Below the pieces are notes generated by a model that did not search any database, was not told the DNA's origin, and saw only the letters and a program-made list of their open reading frames with translations. A program made the translations under genes and the position numbers. A DNA stretch of 64,000 nucleotides, taken from Nostoc sp. MS1 (lineage in GTDB: Bacteria; Cyanobacteriota; Cyanobacteriia; Cyanobacteriales; Nostocaceae). Of the stretch, positions 62,494 to 64,000 are shown one piece after another (the first letter of the stretch is position 1; every line of letters starts with the position of its first letter). The stretch lies in assembly GCF_019976755.1 (NCBI RefSeq), contig NZ_AP023441.1:3779501-3843500 (forward strand). Direction: 5' to 3'.

Positions 62494-62853
62494 ATGAGCA
62501 TTAATATAGTTACCCTAGTAGGTCGAGTAGGCACAGACCCAGACATTAAATATTTTGAGTCTGGTAGCGTCAAGTGTAGATTAACTTTGGCAGTGAAGCG
62601 CAGAACCCGTAACAGCGACGAACCAGACTGGTTTACCTTAGAACTGTGGGACAAAACAGCAGAAGTAGCAGGGAATTATGTCCGCAAAGGTAGTTTAATA
62701 GGAATTAAAGGCTCCTTAAAGTTTGACACATGGAGCGATCGCCAAACCGGAGCCAACAGATCCACACCAGTAATCAGAGTAGATCAACTAGAACTGCTAG
62801 GTTCCAAACAAGACAGAGACGGTGGCGGAGACTTCTCCTCAGAGAATTTTTAA
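62494..62853 (+). CDS. ssb: single-stranded DNA-binding protein (short form)
   Basis: This 119-residue OB-fold protein begins MSINIVTLVGRVGTDPDIKYF and has WFTLELWDKTAEVAGNYVRKG and GSLIGIKGSLKFDTWSD. It binds single-stranded DNA in replication and repair. The usual acidic C-terminal tip (DDDIPF-like) that recruits partner proteins is missing; it ends DGGGDFSSENF. This suggests a specialised or secondary SSB. It diverges from mreB. Confidence 0.87.
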   Translation: MSINIVTLVGRVGTDPDIKYFESGSVKCRLTLAVKRRTRNSDEPDWFTLELWDKTAEVAGNYVRKGSLIGIKGSLKFDTWSDRQTGANRSTPVIRVDQLELLGSKQDRDGGGDFSSENF

Positions 62854-63158
<305 letters not shown>

Positions 63159-63902
63159 CTAATAACTAATTTGCAACGTTACCGATGCTTCAACTTGTTG
63201 TTCACCACCGATGATAGGCGTAGTCCTAGCCGCTAGCGAGTCCTTGGTATTTGCAGTAGAGTACAATACGGGTGGTGGAGGCGCAGCACCATCAACTTGA
63301 ATACTAACTATTTCTTTGGCTTGAAAACCCAGGCTACTGAAAACAGCATCGGCTTGTTGTCGTGCGTTTTGGGTAGCTTCTTTTAAAGCTTGTTGCCTAG
63401 CAGATGCGATCGCTTCATCAGTCGCCACAAAACTGATACCGTTAATTTGGGTTGCACCCGCCTTTACAGCTTCATCTAACAAAGTTCCAGCTTTGTCAGA
63501 GGCAACACGAAAACTCACCGTATTACTAGCAGCATAGCCAGTAAGTCGTTGCACATTATTGTTGTAACTATAAACTGGGTTGAGACGAACCCCAGCAGTT
63601 TGTAACTTCTCTACATTACGGCTTCTCAGTAAAGCCACCACAGCCGATGACCGACGTGCGACTTCTTGCTGTACTTCCTGAGCCGTTTTACCCTGAATTT
63701 CCACCCCTAAATTGACTTCTGACAACGTAGCAGGAACTGACTCCACTCCACGACCACTGACACTCAAAGTTCGGTACAATCTTTCTTTTTCTTGCGTTGA
63801 CCCAGGCTGCATAAAAGTCACAAAAACCAATAACGCTAACGGTAAAGCTGGCCACAACTTCCCAATACGCAACCCAGAACCAGCTAAAGCGGCTCTAACC
63901 AT
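63159..63902 (-). CDS. SIMPL (DUF541) domain protein
   Basis: This 247-residue protein has a signal/anchor segment (LWPALPLALLVFVTFMQPGS) followed by a SIMPL domain (about 40-247): LSVSGRGVESVPATLSEV, LGVEIQGKTAQEVQQEV and RLNPVYSYNNNVQRLTG. These domains are found in periplasmic proteins and in kinase-interacting proteins. Its role is unknown. The array of perfect heptamers lies just after its stop. Confidence 0.85.
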   Translation of the reverse strand: MVRAALAGSGLRIGKLWPALPLALLVFVTFMQPGSTQEKERLYRTLSVSGRGVESVPATLSEVNLGVEIQGKTAQEVQQEVARRSSAVVALLRSRNVEKLQTAGVRLNPVYSYNNNVQRLTGYAASNTVSFRVASDKAGTLLDEAVKAGATQINGISFVATDEAIASARQQALKEATQNARQQADAVFSSLGFQAKEIVSIQVDGAAPPPPVLYSTANTKDSLAARTTPIIGGEQQVEASVTLQISY

Positions 63903-64000
63903 AAATCACACTCCTCAGAAATATATACAGATAATCTTTTTAAACCGTATCTATCACAGGAGTATAGGGGCATAAGGGTATTGATGTTTACCTACTTATC

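Overview
The window comes from the chromosome of a filamentous, heterocyst-forming-type cyanobacterium of the Nostoc/Anabaena group. This follows from thylakoid and photosynthesis genes (psaE, ndhO, a fibrillin-type PAP protein, a Calvin-cycle class II aldolase, a four-gene cmpABCD bicarbonate transporter), the many HIP1 octamers (GCGATCGC), strings of degenerate heptamer repeats (STRRs), and small dispersed repeats inserted in HIP1 sites. I cannot fix the species or strain from sequence alone.

Layout. 1-8.8 kb: STAS-domain gene (partial), a small gene behind a near-perfect CRP palindrome, a PLP aminotransferase, ClpS, a CPBP protease, an AT-rich GT14 glycosyltransferase, a decayed malate dehydrogenase, ndhO, mutM, psaE and a PAP/fibrillin gene. 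9-14.5 kb: DUF3134, mraY, a secreted COG3650-like protein, an OmpR-class response regulator, an ABC ATPase. 14.5-16.1 kb: a dead DUF433/DUF5615-type toxin-antitoxin remnant hit by an SDR5-like 21-mer, an IS982 element and a frameshift. 16-25.8 kb: DUF4079, DUF1830, a B12/radical SAM protein, a DUF2809 gene split by an IS5-like element, PrsW, DICT/HD, pentapeptide and Uma2 genes. 25.8-30.1 kb: an EACC1-caspase-FGE conflict module whose small partner gene is split by a second, apparently identical copy of the same IS. 30.6-36.7 kb: aldolase, a large pentapeptide membrane protein, a quinone oxidoreductase, SelO. 37.4-43.1 kb: cmpABCD with a heptad-repeat ORF between cmpC and cmpD. 43-50.8 kb: AI-2E-family permease, ftsH, a bifunctional proline catabolism enzyme, GNAT. 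51-57.3 kb: accessory genes (FHA protein, Uma2, esterase, unknowns) and a QueD/PTPS protein. 57.8-64 kb: ribD, mreBCD, ssb and a SIMPL protein.

The most interesting locus is 25855-30097. The larger protein joins a caspase-like protease (His82/Cys135) to a C-terminal formylglycine-generating-enzyme/C-type-lectin domain. The last ~45 codons look like the variable region of a diversity-generating retroelement: the exchangeable positions are nearly all NNY codons, as expected when an AAY-rich template is mutated at adenines. No reverse transcriptase or template repeat is in the window, so this would be a remote target. Its small EACC1 partner is broken after seven codons by the IS, yet the flanks rejoin in frame after removal of one target duplication, so the disruption looks recent.

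Other threads: two IS copies of the same length with the same encoded transposase have each split a gene that is otherwise intact; the toxin-antitoxin remnant records several independent lesions; and cmpA keeps the CmpA-type Glu rather than the NrtA-type Lys, which supports bicarbonate rather than nitrate transport.
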